Shown here in pieces: positions 17,823 through 25,166 of a DNA stretch of 64,000 bases. The position numbers and the translations under genes are program-made. How positions within the stretch are numbered: the first letter of the stretch is position 1; each line of letters begins with the position of its first letter. Source of the DNA: Microbacterium hatanonis (lineage in GTDB: Bacteria; Actinomycetota; Actinomycetes; Actinomycetales; Microbacteriaceae); assembly GCF_008017415.1 (NCBI RefSeq), contig NZ_VRSV01000001.1, positions 62,001 to 126,000 of the forward strand. Reading direction: 5' to 3'. The notes under the pieces were generated by a model. That model had not been told where the DNA came from, ran no database searches, and saw only the letters and a list, made by a program, of their open reading frames with translations.

Positions 17823-18493
17823 GACTCCACCGTAGGCTCGGCGGCCATCTCGTCGTCGTCCATGAGCATCCCGATCGACGTGGCGCAGGCATCTCCCCGC
17901 CACGCCTCGATTCCCTCGCGGATCGCGAAGGCCGCGATGACCAGCCCCGCGACGGCGTCGGCCCACCACCACCCGAGGAGGCTGTTGGCGACCAGCCCGA
18001 TCAGCACGGCCGCCGACAGGTAGGTGCACAGCAGTGTCTGCTTCGAGTCCGCGACCGCGCTGGCGGAGCCGAGCTCGCGCCCCGCGCGCCGCTCGGCCAG
18101 CGAGAGGAACGGCATGATCACCACGCTCAGCGCCGTGATGACGATGCCCACGGTCGAGTGCTCGACGTCGGCCCGGCCGACGAGGGCGGCCACCGAGGTC
18201 GCGGTGACGTAGAGGGCGAGGGCGAAGAAGGAGATCGCGATCACGCGAAGAGTGCCCTTCTCCCATCGCTCCGGGTCGCGGCGGCTGAACTGCCACGCCA
18301 CGGCGGCGGCCGACAGGACCTCGATCGTGGAGTCGAGCCCGAACCCGACCAGTGCCGCCGATGACGCGATCGAGCCCGCCGTGATCGCGACGACGGCCTC
18401 GATCACGTTGTAGCCGATCGTGGCGGCGACGATCCAGCGGATACGACGGTGCAGGACCTGCACGCGGTCGCGGGTGAGAGGGGCGATGGTCAC
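17819..18493 (-). CDS. Cation efflux (CDF-like) transporter
   Basis: A 224-residue membrane protein with about five to six helices resembling the cation diffusion facilitator family. LVGFGLDSTIEV and AVADSKQTLLC give the paired Asp sites expected in helices 2 and 5. A short acidic tail (MDDDEMAAE) replaces the usual cytoplasmic domain. The GTG start overlaps the arsR-type gene stop (GTGA). The upstream CmtR-like sensor suggests cadmium, lead or zinc export. Upstream open frame is rejected because it overlaps the sensor gene. Confidence 0.85.
   Translation of the reverse strand: MTIAPLTRDRVQVLHRRIRWIVAATIGYNVIEAVVAITAGSIASSAALVGFGLDSTIEVLSAAAVAWQFSRRDPERWEKGTLRVIAISFFALALYVTATSVAALVGRADVEHSTVGIVITALSVVIMPFLSLAERRAGRELGSASAVADSKQTLLCTYLSAAVLIGLVANSLLGWWWADAVAGLVIAAFAIREGIEAWRGDACATSIGMLMDDDEMAAEPTVES
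17829..17834 (-). promoter_or_regulatory. -10 element inside efflux gene, leaderless start of MarR gene
   Basis: TACGGT is followed by six bases (ggagtc) and the GTG at 17822. It also forms codons of the upstream gene, so both coupling and an internal promoter are possible. Confidence 0.45.
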
Positions 18494-18837
18494 GAGCAGG
18501 TGCACCCGTCTCCCGCGCAGCAGTCGGGCTCGACGTAGAGCACGACTCGAAGGAGCTCGTCCAGCGCGGGGGTCAGATGAGGGTCGGCGAGGCGGTACCA
18601 GGTGCGTCGCCCCTCGGGCACGGCCTCGACCAGCCCGCATCCGCGGAGGCACGCGAGTTGATTCGACATGACCTGTCGCGAGACGCCGAGGGCGTCGGCG
18701 AGGTCGGACGGATACGCGGGGGCCTCACGGAGGGCCAGAAGCACGCCCGCCCGGGTGGGGTCGGAGAGCGCGTGACCGAGTCGCGCGAGAGCGGCGGTGT
18801 GCGTCACGGTGGCGGTGGCGTTCGCGGTCTTCGACAT
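18490..18837 (-). CDS. ArsR/SmtB metal sensor, CmtR-like
   Basis: A 115-residue winged-helix repressor of the ArsR/SmtB family. The DNA-binding helix has VSRQVMSNQLACLRGCGLV with Cys63 and Cys67, the same CLRGC arrangement that binds cadmium or lead in Mycobacterium tuberculosis CmtR. The C-terminal tail is Cys-rich (Cys106, 107, 112, 114), supplying the third ligand. It would repress the downstream efflux pump until metal binds. The ATG is preceded by TACTGT and seven bases. Confidence 0.9.
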   Translation of the reverse strand: MSKTANATATVTHTAALARLGHALSDPTRAGVLLALREAPAYPSDLADALGVSRQVMSNQLACLRGCGLVEAVPEGRRTWYRLADPHLTPALDELLRVVLYVEPDCCAGDGCTCS

Positions 18838-18844
18838 GACGATG

Positions 18845-18850
18845 ACAGTA
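18845..18850 (-). promoter_or_regulatory. -10 element, leaderless start of the CmtR-like gene
   Basis: TACTGT is followed by seven bases (catcgtc) and the ATG at 18837. GATG and CATC arms flank the hexamer and may be part of the operator. Confidence 0.55.
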
Positions 18851-18949
18851 CATCAAGCGATGAATTAACGAAACGCTGAACTCAGGTGACGAGCGGATGC
18901 TTCCTCCGGGCGCCGAGAGGGTGCGAGGGTCTTCCCGCGGATCCCCGCG

Positions 18950-19396
18950 TCACGTAGAGGAGCTGTCCGACTCCAGCAGTTCGCGGGCGCGGGCCAGGCC
19001 CGCGGCGAGCGTCGACGACGCGGTCTGGGCCACGATGGGCTCGACCAGCCGCAGCATGCCGGCTGGACTGGCCTCGATCGTCGCCGTCACGCGGCACCAG
19101 CCGTCCTGCTCGGCGAAGGTGAAGCGAAGCGAGGTCGGCATCGTGCCGGAGGTGGTTGTCGCGGCCATGGCCCGCGGCGCCTGGAATTCCGTCACGCGCC
19201 AATCGAAGGCGATGGGTCGACCCATGACGCTCATCCGGGTGCGGATGGCGCTGCCCTCCTTCACCGGCGGGGGCGTCAGGAGCTCTTCGGAGACGACGGA
19301 GGCATCCCACCGCGCCCGGTTCGCAGGATCTGTGAGGAACGCGAAGACCTCCTCGCGGTCCTTGCCGATATCGATGCGCTCGGTGATGGTGAACAT
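18950..19396 (-). CDS. SRPBCC (START-like) family protein
   Basis: A 148-residue protein of the polyketide cyclase/SRPBCC fold: FTITERIDIGKDREEVFAFLTDPANRARWDASV is the typical first strand-helix unit, and the rest gives the curved beta-sheet and a long C-terminal helix. These proteins bind hydrophobic ligands, and the ligand here is unknown. GGGAGGGG lies before the ATG. It is monocistronic and divergent from the kinase-like gene. Confidence 0.85.
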   Translation of the reverse strand: MFTITERIDIGKDREEVFAFLTDPANRARWDASVVSEELLTPPPVKEGSAIRTRMSVMGRPIAFDWRVTEFQAPRAMAATTTSGTMPTSLRFTFAEQDGWCRVTATIEASPAGMLRLVEPIVAQTASSTLAAGLARARELLESDSSST

Positions 19397-19482
19397 GGCG
19401 CCCCTCCCGTGTCCTCAGCCTGGCAGAGATCGTCACGGACGAGGCCGGAAGAGGCCGACGCGGGGGCCTTCGCCGAGCCGGG

Positions 19483-19488
19483 TACCGT
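19483..19488 (+). promoter_or_regulatory. -10 element, leaderless start of phosphotransferase gene
   Basis: TACCGT is followed by six bases (cgaagg) and the ATG at 19495. Confidence 0.6.
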
Positions 19489-19494
19489 CGAAGG

Positions 19495-20319
19495 ATGTCG
19501 CACTCCTCCCTCACGCTCGCCGCCCAGGTCGCCGATCTTCTCGGCGAGCCGGTCGAGTCGGTGCGGATGCTGCCCGGAGGAACTCACGCCGAGACGGCCC
19601 TGGTCGCTGCATCCGGCCGACTGCTCGTCGCGCGCCGATTCCCGGAGGGCGACGACGCTGTGCAGCGCGAGGTGCGGGTGCTCGAACGGGTGCGTCCGCT
19701 CGGAGTTCTCGTGCCCGAGCTCGTCGCCCACCGGGTCGACGCGGCGGGGTCGGTCATCGTGACGACTCTCGTCGACGGCGGTCCGCCGGCCCCTGGCCTC
19801 GACCCGGAGATGATCGCCCGCGAGATGGCCGCCGTGCTGGCGCGGGTGCACGCACTCGACGGGGTGGGGCTGCCTGCCGCGCCCAAGCCCCTCCCGCCGG
19901 GCGACAGCGCGATCGCGAGACGCGCGCGCATCGAGCAGCCCGATCTCGGCCCGGCCGGGCGCGTGATGGTGCACAACGACTTCTGGTGCGGAAACGCACT
20001 GTGGCGCGGCGATCGCCTCACCGGCGTCGTCGACTGGTCGGACGCGCGATGGGGCCCGCGCGGCGTAGATGTCGCCTGGTGCCGCCAAGACCTGGTCCTG
20101 CTCGGTGCTCCCGACGCCGCGGACGTGTTCCTCCGCGCGTACGAGGACGAGACGGGGATCCTGATCGCCGACATCCACGCGTGGGACCTCCGGGTCGGAG
20201 CGTACGCCGAGCCCGTCGTGGAGACGTGGGCTCCGAACTACGACGGGATCGGACGCGTCGACGTCACCGCGGACGTCCTGCGCCGCCGGCTCGACGAATG
20301 GAACCTCGCGCTCCTCTGA
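19495..20319 (+). CDS. Aminoglycoside phosphotransferase-family kinase
   Basis: A 274-residue protein of the APH/choline-kinase-like fold. The catalytic loop is VMVHNDFWCGNALW (Brenner-type HxDxxxxN), followed by the metal-binding GVVDWSDARWGPRGVDVAW. This is the general APH domain found in many actinobacterial small-molecule kinases; resistance is not implied. The N-terminal lobe has the GGTHAETA loop and a Lys/Arg-poor strand. The start follows TACCGT and six bases. Confidence 0.85.
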   Translation: MSHSSLTLAAQVADLLGEPVESVRMLPGGTHAETALVAASGRLLVARRFPEGDDAVQREVRVLERVRPLGVLVPELVAHRVDAAGSVIVTTLVDGGPPAPGLDPEMIAREMAAVLARVHALDGVGLPAAPKPLPPGDSAIARRARIEQPDLGPAGRVMVHNDFWCGNALWRGDRLTGVVDWSDARWGPRGVDVAWCRQDLVLLGAPDAADVFLRAYEDETGILIADIHAWDLRVGAYAEPVVETWAPNYDGIGRVDVTADVLRRRLDEWNLALL

Positions 20320-20355
20320 TCTCGATCGTGGATCGGAGAAGCCCGGCGGACGGGC

Positions 20356-20973
20356 TCATGCGGCGACAGGTCGGCGCAGCATCGCCGCGGGGCGGGCGCC
20401 CCGAAGACCCTCGATGAGGGTCACCTCCTCGAAGCCGTGGCGGAGGTACAAACGGCGGTTGTCGGGCGTCGACGACTCGAGATACGCCCACTGGCGCATC
20501 GCGTCGACGGCGCGCAGCTGCGTGGTCAGCAGCATCCGTCCGACGCCGAGGCCGCGCGCGCCCGCGCTCACTCCGATCTCGGCGAGGTACCAGTGCGGGG
20601 TCCGCGGGCGGTGCCTCTCGAGGCGGGCCGCGAGGCCGGCTGCACCTGCCAGGCCGGGCCACCCGAGAGCGCGTACGAGGCGCGGCAGCTCGCGAAGCAG
20701 GCGGCCGGTCGATCCGCGGCGGCCGCTCGGGCCCTCCCAAGCGGCGGCTCCCACGACCTCGCCGTTCTCGCGACGAGCGATATCGACGGTGCCGGTGCGG
20801 AACGGTCCCGCCGCGATGGTCGCTCCGAACAGGTCGGTCAGTCGCGCTCGCCGGTTGCGGCCGTCGGGCACGATCGTCGCCATCACGGGATCGTTCTCGA
20901 AGGCCTCGGCGAGCACGGCGGCCGCGAGCGGCAGTTCGTCTTCACGAGCGGCGGTGACGGTGATGGTCGACAT
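20356..20973 (-). CDS. GNAT family N-acetyltransferase
   Basis: A 205-residue GNAT enzyme. The acetyl-CoA binding strand and loop read LAEIGVSAGARGLGVGRML, followed by WAYLESSTPDNRRLYLRHGFEEV. The substrate is unknown. AGAGGGG lies upstream of the ATG. It is divergent from a TetR-type regulator, with 77 bases between starts containing an AT-rich patch centred on ACTAGT near 21008-21013, a possible operator. Confidence 0.88.
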   Translation of the reverse strand: MSTITVTAAREDELPLAAAVLAEAFENDPVMATIVPDGRNRRARLTDLFGATIAAGPFRTGTVDIARRENGEVVGAAAWEGPSGRRGSTGRLLRELPRLVRALGWPGLAGAAGLAARLERHRPRTPHWYLAEIGVSAGARGLGVGRMLLTTQLRAVDAMRQWAYLESSTPDNRRLYLRHGFEEVTLIEGLRGARPAAMLRRPVAA

Positions 20974-21050
20974 GGGTGCATCCCCTCTTTGATCCGACTG
21001 GATAAAACTAGTATGAACAGGAACGACCGACGTCGAACCCGGAGGATGCT

Positions 21051-21650
21051 GTGAACGCGGACGCTCCCAAGCGCGAGTACCTCGATGCGACCCGTCGCCG
21101 CCAGAGCCTGCTGGACGCGGCCGTCGACGTCATGCTCGACGATGGGGTGGAGGCGCTCTCGCTGCGATCCGTGGCCCAGCGCGCAGGAGTCGCCCACCGG
21201 CTCGTCAGTTACGCGTTCGGGTCGAAGGGGGCGCTCGTATCAGCCCTTCTCGAGAGGGAGTCCGCGCGCACGATCGCCCGGGTGTGGTCGTCGCCGATGA
21301 TCGCCGCGTCGCTGCCCGACGCACTGCGCGAGGCACTGCTGGCATTCCTCGACGAGGTGCGAGCCGACCCCCGACGGTTCGAGTGCATGGCCGCCCTCAC
21401 CGCTACGGCCCGGCTCTCTCCCGAGCTCGTCGACGCCGCCCGCGCGGAGGCGGAGGCCGACCGGCAGGAGATCGCCGATCGCGTCACGCGGTGGCGGGAG
21501 CGGGGCGGCGTGCTCGAGGCGGATGCGGGCGACGTCGTCGCGGCCATCCAGGCGGCTGCGAACGGATTGGCCGCGTGGTGGCTCGCGTCGCGCGACGACG
21601 AGCGGGCGCCGCGGGTCGTCGCGATGCTCGCCGCAGGGATCGCGAGCTGA
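21051..21650 (+). CDS. TetR family transcriptional regulator
   Basis: A 199-residue TetR-type regulator. The N-terminal helix-turn-helix reads LRSVAQRAGVAHRLVSYAFGSKGALVSALLERE. The C-terminal half is a helical ligand-binding domain. The GTG start has GGAGG five bases upstream. The divergent acetyltransferase is the likely target. It converges with a small hypothetical gene. Confidence 0.88.
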   Translation: MNADAPKREYLDATRRRQSLLDAAVDVMLDDGVEALSLRSVAQRAGVAHRLVSYAFGSKGALVSALLERESARTIARVWSSPMIAASLPDALREALLAFLDEVRADPRRFECMAALTATARLSPELVDAARAEAEADRQEIADRVTRWRERGGVLEADAGDVVAAIQAAANGLAAWWLASRDDERAPRVVAMLAAGIAS

Positions 21651-21656
21651 CCCGCC

Positions 21657-21977
21657 TCAGCCGGCCGCCGGGCCGTCGATGATCTCGCGCATCGTCTCCA
21701 GCGAGATCCGGTCGCTCCGACCATCGGTCAGCTCGTGGATCGTGACGGAGAGCCCGAGCTGGTCGAGGAGGGCGATCGTCTTCTCCAGTCGCGGCACGAC
21801 GTCGATGTGGTCGGGGCCGAACAGGTCTGCGACGAAGACCGGCTCCTCGACCGCGATCGCGCGGCGCAGTTCGACGGTCGAGCGCCCGGTCGTCCGGTAC
21901 AGCGCCTTGACGACCTCACCCGGAAGGTCGGGCGTGCCCTCGATCGAGACGGACAGGGCGGTCGTCGGTTCGTTCAC
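21657..21977 (-). CDS. Hypothetical protein, 106 residues
   Basis: A small soluble protein of no family I recognise. The sequence is compact and gene-like: a short strand (LSVSIEGTPDL), then EVVKALYRTTGRSTVELRRAI and a long helix DVVPRLEKTIALLDQLGL, ending in a strand. The alternation of alpha and beta elements suggests a small ferredoxin- or L7/L12-like fold. The GTG start was chosen because TGGGAT and six bases precede it; further upstream the frame becomes Arg-rich and unconvincing. Confidence 0.6.
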   Translation of the reverse strand: MNEPTTALSVSIEGTPDLPGEVVKALYRTTGRSTVELRRAIAVEEPVFVADLFGPDHIDVVPRLEKTIALLDQLGLSVTIHELTDGRSDRISLETMREIIDGPAAG

Positions 21978-22017
21978 CCGTCCATCCCACCACGCTCGAC
22001 GGGGCGCTGGTCGTCCC

Positions 22018-23013
22018 CTACCGGGTATCGCGCTCCGCGTCGGTGACGTCGTATCCCGGCCACGGAGGCAGCGGGTCGTCAAATCGTCGCCACCCTGCCG
22101 GCCCCGATGTCAGTTCGCGGTCGGTGACGCCTGCTTCATCGAGGGCTGCGAACAGAAGGGGCGCGTGCAGGTCGATGCCCGTGAACGCGATGTCTTGACC
22201 GGTCGAACCGTCGTGCAGGCTCGTCGTCAACGGGTCGATCCACATGGCCGATCCCACGTGGTCCCACCGCGCAAGAGTGTGCGGCCGGGTGGCGATACGG
22301 CAGAAGCCTGCGGAGCGCACGACCATTCCGAAGCGTCCGGCGTCGATCTCGTCGAGGGTTCGCGAAAGCCGGCCGGGGTGGAAGGGCCTCAGTCGTTCGT
22401 ACCGGACGGTGGCTACGCGGATGTCGGTCATGTAGGGATCGTGCTCGTGATTCGACGCGCATACCCATCCCGCCCGCTCAGGGAATGGCGGGAGAGGGAG
22501 CGGTGATGCTTCGAGAGATCGCACGTCATCTTCGGGATCGTGCGACAGTCGCACGCGGGCGTGAGGATTCAGGTGTGAGGTGAGGGCCATCAGCATCGAC
22601 AGGGTCGCGGTCTCGAGCTCCTCCCAGCCCACGAGACACACGAGCGACGCGATCTCCACGAGCGATGCCGCGCGTCGCGCTCGTGCCCCGTGGTCGCCGT
22701 CGTCGTCGCCGGGCGGCGCCTGCTCGCTCAGCGGATCGCCGCTGAGGAAGTCGTCGATCATGTGCGTGGCGTCGACGACGCAGACGATCGGTAACGGCGG
22801 CGTCCGGGCGGCCAGGGCGCTGTGCACGACGTCGGCTTCGGTCGCCATCTCGGCGATGAACGCTGCGGGGCCGAGGAGCGGCGCGTCCACCGCGGTGCTG
22901 TCGCGGCTGCCGATCGTGACGACGGCACGCCCGGTCACGGCGGACAGTCGCTCGGCGTATCGACGTCGCTCGGGCGCGCAGACGCCGACGATGATGAGGG
23001 GATCGGACAGCAC
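22018..23013 (-). CDS. COG0523/CobW-related protein lacking the P-loop
   Basis: A 331-residue protein matching the CobW C-terminal domain family: IRVATVRYERLRPFHPGRLSRTLDEI is the usual start of that domain, and IVCVVDATHMIDDF corresponds to the G-domain VVDA block. The N-terminus (LIIVGVCAPERRRYAERL) lacks the GxxGxGKT P-loop, and no CxCC metal motif is seen, so GTPase activity is unlikely. COG0523 proteins of this kind accompany zinc-independent ribosomal proteins under Zur control; mycobacterial Mrf, a ribosome-hibernation helper, is a possible relative. AGAAGG lies six bases before the GTG start. It is divergent from the L36 gene across a Zur box. Confidence 0.8.
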   Translation of the reverse strand: MLSDPLIIVGVCAPERRRYAERLSAVTGRAVVTIGSRDSTAVDAPLLGPAAFIAEMATEADVVHSALAARTPPLPIVCVVDATHMIDDFLSGDPLSEQAPPGDDDGDHGARARRAASLVEIASLVCLVGWEELETATLSMLMALTSHLNPHARVRLSHDPEDDVRSLEASPLPLPPFPERAGWVCASNHEHDPYMTDIRVATVRYERLRPFHPGRLSRTLDEIDAGRFGMVVRSAGFCRIATRPHTLARWDHVGSAMWIDPLTTSLHDGSTGQDIAFTGIDLHAPLLFAALDEAGVTDRELTSGPAGWRRFDDPLPPWPGYDVTDAERDTR

Positions 23014-23069
23014 TGGCGACCTTCTCTCGTTCTGTTGACGCGTCGTGAACGTCCACCCTAACCTGTTAA

Positions 23070-23084
23070 TGAGAACTATTATCA
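23070..23084. promoter_or_regulatory. Zur box
   Basis: TGAGAACTATTATCA fits the imperfect palindrome TGAnAAnnnTTnTCA bound by actinobacterial Zur. It overlaps the divergent promoters of the L36 and COG0523 genes, both typical Zur targets. Confidence 0.8.
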
Positions 23085-23097
23085 ATAGGGAGTGCAC

Positions 23098-23220
23098 ATG
23101 AAGGTACGCGCGTCGTTGAAGTCGCTCAAGGATCAGCCGGGTGCCCAGGTGGTGCGTCGTCGGGGGCGGATCTTCGTCATCAACAAGCTGAATCCCCGTT
23201 TCAAGGGGCGACAGGGGTGA
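23098..23220 (+). CDS. rpmJ: Ribosomal protein L36, cysteine-free paralogue
   Basis: A 40-residue protein beginning [19 protein letters not shown] and ending with the L36 tail [10 protein letters not shown]. It has no cysteine, so it is the zinc-independent (YkgO-type) L36 that replaces the zinc-ribbon form when zinc is scarce. AGGGAG lies five bases before the ATG. A Zur box sits immediately upstream, consistent with derepression under zinc limitation. It is monocistronic, with 245 bases of unassigned sequence to the next gene. Confidence 0.95.
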   Translation: MKVRASLKSLKDQPGAQVVRRRGRIFVINKLNPRFKGRQG

Positions 23221-23465
23221 GGCCGGGGGCGCTATGAGGTGACACCGTCGATCCGGATGCACAGACGCCTCGAAGCGGGCACAGAGCGCGTGCCGGGTTT
23301 CGACAGCGATCATGAGAGAAGGGATTCCCCTTCCACGCCGTCGGTCGTCGCGTCCCCCCACGTGACGGCCGGCGGTCCGCCGGTCGCAGCGCCCAGGCCA
23401 CGGGCGCGCGAGTGGCCACCTCCGCCGACCCGGTTCGCGTCGGTGGCATCCGGCACACTCGGACG

Positions 23466-24407
23466 ATGTCGTCCCCACGTCCCGCGTCGCCCGCGACCCT
23501 CACGCGAGGTCTCTGGTGGGGGATGCTGGGTGTCACCGCCTTCTCGTTCACGGTGCCCCTCACTCACATCGCCGTCGAGACGCTGCCGCCGGTGTTCGTC
23601 GGCGCGGGCCGAGCGGTGGTCGCGGCGGTCCTCGCTGCCATCGCTCTGGTCGTCACGCGGCAACGTCGTCCCTCGGGTCGGCAATGGGCCCGCCTCGCGG
23701 TGGTGGCGGCGGGCGTCGTCGTCGGCTTCCCGATGCTGACCTCCCTCGCTCTGACGACGGCGTCGGCCAGCCATGGCGCGGTCGTCATCGCCGTGCTGCC
23801 GGCGGCCACAGCCGTCGCCGCGGTCGTGCGCGGCCGCGAGAGGCCCTCGCGATCGTTCTGGATCGCGGCCGGGCTCGGGGCCGTCGCCGCGATCGCGTTC
23901 GCGGCGCTCAACGGAGGGGCGTTCGCCCCGTTGCAGGGCTCCGATCTGCTGCTGCTCGCGGCGGTGGTCGCCGCGGCCATCGGATACGCCGAGGGAGGGA
24001 TGCTGTCGCGCGAGCTCGGATCGTGGCAGACCGTCTCGTGGGCGCTGGTTCTCGCCTCGCCGCTGATGGTCTCGCTCGCCGCGGGGTCGGCGTGGGCCGC
24101 CGCACCCGTTTCCGCGCCGCCGGAGGCGTGGCTGTCGTTCGCCTATCTTTCGGTGATCAGCATGTTCCTCGGATTCTTCGCCTGGTACCGGGGACTCGCG
24201 ATCGGTCCGATGGCGCAGGTCAGCCAGGTGCAGCTGGTGCAACCCGTGCTCACGCTGGCGTGGGTGGCGCTCATCCTGCACGAGCACATCACGGCGCTCA
24301 CCGTGATCGGCGGGCTGGCGGTCATCGCGTGCGCCGGGATCGCGGTACGCACGCGAGCGCGCCCGACGGGTAGGCGCCGCGACGAGCACCGCGCCGCCGC
24401 AGGGTAG
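23466..24407 (+). CDS. EamA/DMT-type transporter
   Basis: A 313-residue membrane protein with ten predicted helices and two EamA repeats. The C-terminal repeat contains ISMFLGFFAWYRGLAIGPMAQVSQVQLVQPVLTL, characteristic of drug/metabolite transporters. Metabolite export is typical for the family, but the substrate is unknown. The ATG is preceded by CACACT and six bases, a weaker form of the leaderless pattern. The stop codon is part of the -10 of the next gene. Confidence 0.85.
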   Translation: MSSPRPASPATLTRGLWWGMLGVTAFSFTVPLTHIAVETLPPVFVGAGRAVVAAVLAAIALVVTRQRRPSGRQWARLAVVAAGVVVGFPMLTSLALTTASASHGAVVIAVLPAATAVAAVVRGRERPSRSFWIAAGLGAVAAIAFAALNGGAFAPLQGSDLLLLAAVVAAAIGYAEGGMLSRELGSWQTVSWALVLASPLMVSLAAGSAWAAAPVSAPPEAWLSFAYLSVISMFLGFFAWYRGLAIGPMAQVSQVQLVQPVLTLAWVALILHEHITALTVIGGLAVIACAGIAVRTRARPTGRRRDEHRAAAG

Positions 24408-24410
24408 CGT
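24405..24410 (+). promoter_or_regulatory. -10 element, leaderless start of ElaA-type gene
   Basis: TAGCGT, which begins with the stop codon of the upstream gene, is followed by six bases (cggagc) and the GTG at 24417. Confidence 0.55.
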
Positions 24411-24416
24411 CGGAGC

Positions 24417-24860
24417 GTGACCGTCGACTACGTCCTCGCGCCCGTCGCCGAGATGGATCCGCTGACCCTCTACCGCGTGCTGTGGCTGCGGGTCGGCGTG
24501 TTCGTCGTCGAGCAGGAGGCGGCCTATCCCGAGATCGACGGGCGCGACATCGAGCCCGGTGCGGAGCTGATGTGGGCCCAGGCGGACGGCGACGTCGTCT
24601 CGACGCTGCGGGTGCTCGCCGAACCCGACGCGATGCGCATCGGCCGGGTCGCGACGGCGGCATCGGCCCGAGGGAGAGGCGTCGCGGCCGAACTCATGCG
24701 GCGCGCGGTCGCGCGATGCGAGGAGAGGGCGCCGGGCCTGCCGATCGTGCTCGACGCGCAGGCGCAGCTCGAGGGGTGGTACGCCCGCTTCGGTTTCGCG
24801 GTCGCCGGGGCGCCGTTCTCGGAGGACGGCATCCCGCACCTCCCGATGCGCCGGGGCTAG
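24417..24860 (+). CDS. ElaA-type GNAT acetyltransferase
   Basis: A 147-residue GNAT protein. The opening LYRVLWLRVGVFVVEQEAAYPEIDGRD is the ElaA family signature, and IGRVATAASARGRGVAAELMRRAV is the acetyl-CoA loop. ElaA function is poorly defined. Start selection rests on TAGCGT six bases upstream of the GTG. Confidence 0.88.
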   Translation: MTVDYVLAPVAEMDPLTLYRVLWLRVGVFVVEQEAAYPEIDGRDIEPGAELMWAQADGDVVSTLRVLAEPDAMRIGRVATAASARGRGVAAELMRRAVARCEERAPGLPIVLDAQAQLEGWYARFGFAVAGAPFSEDGIPHLPMRRG

Positions 24861-24866
24861 CGTCGG

Positions 24867-25088
24867 CTACAGCTCGATGCCGTTGCTCTCGTCGTTGACG
24901 CCGGAGTTGCGGCCGCGCCACGATTCGTAGGCGATGAGCCAGCCGATGGAGACGACGGCGGCGAGCACCAGGCCGAGCCAGACGTTTCCGAAGACCAGGC
25001 CGAACAGCACGCCGAGCGCGAGCACCAGCACCGTTCCGAGAAGCCAGTTCGTGCGGCCGCGGGGCCATCCGGTGCGGGGTTCGCTCAT
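24867..25088 (-). CDS. Small membrane protein, two helices
   Basis: A 73-residue protein with two hydrophobic helices (about residues 14-33 and 37-54) and a polar tail (ESWRGRNSGVNDESNG). The N-terminus is basic, suggesting cytoplasmic N- and C-termini. I recognise no family. The ATG is preceded by TAAGCT and six bases, which supports expression. Confidence 0.75.
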   Translation of the reverse strand: MSEPRTGWPRGRTNWLLGTVLVLALGVLFGLVFGNVWLGLVLAAVVSIGWLIAYESWRGRNSGVNDESNGIEL

Positions 25089-25094
25089 GCGCCC

Positions 25095-25100
25095 AGCTTA
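25095..25100 (-). promoter_or_regulatory. -10 element, leaderless start of small membrane protein
   Basis: TAAGCT on the minus strand is followed by six bases (gggcgc) and the ATG at 25088. Confidence 0.6.
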
Positions 25101-25134
25101 GGGCGTCCGGTGGTCGGGATCACGGGGAACACCT

Positions 25135-25153
25135 TAGAGTTAGGGTCACCTAA
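25135..25153. promoter_or_regulatory. DtxR/IdeR iron box
   Basis: TAGAGTTAGGGTCACCTAA matches 14 of 19 positions of the consensus TTAGGTTAGGCTAACCTAA and ends 13 bases before the start of a siderophore-interacting protein. Confidence 0.75.
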
Positions 25154-25166
25154 CTTCGGAGGATCC

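Noticed and set aside
19495..20319. The APH-fold gene as an antibiotic-resistance determinant
   Set aside because: Only the general kinase motifs are present. Resistance enzymes cannot be told apart from metabolic kinases of this fold without closer matches.
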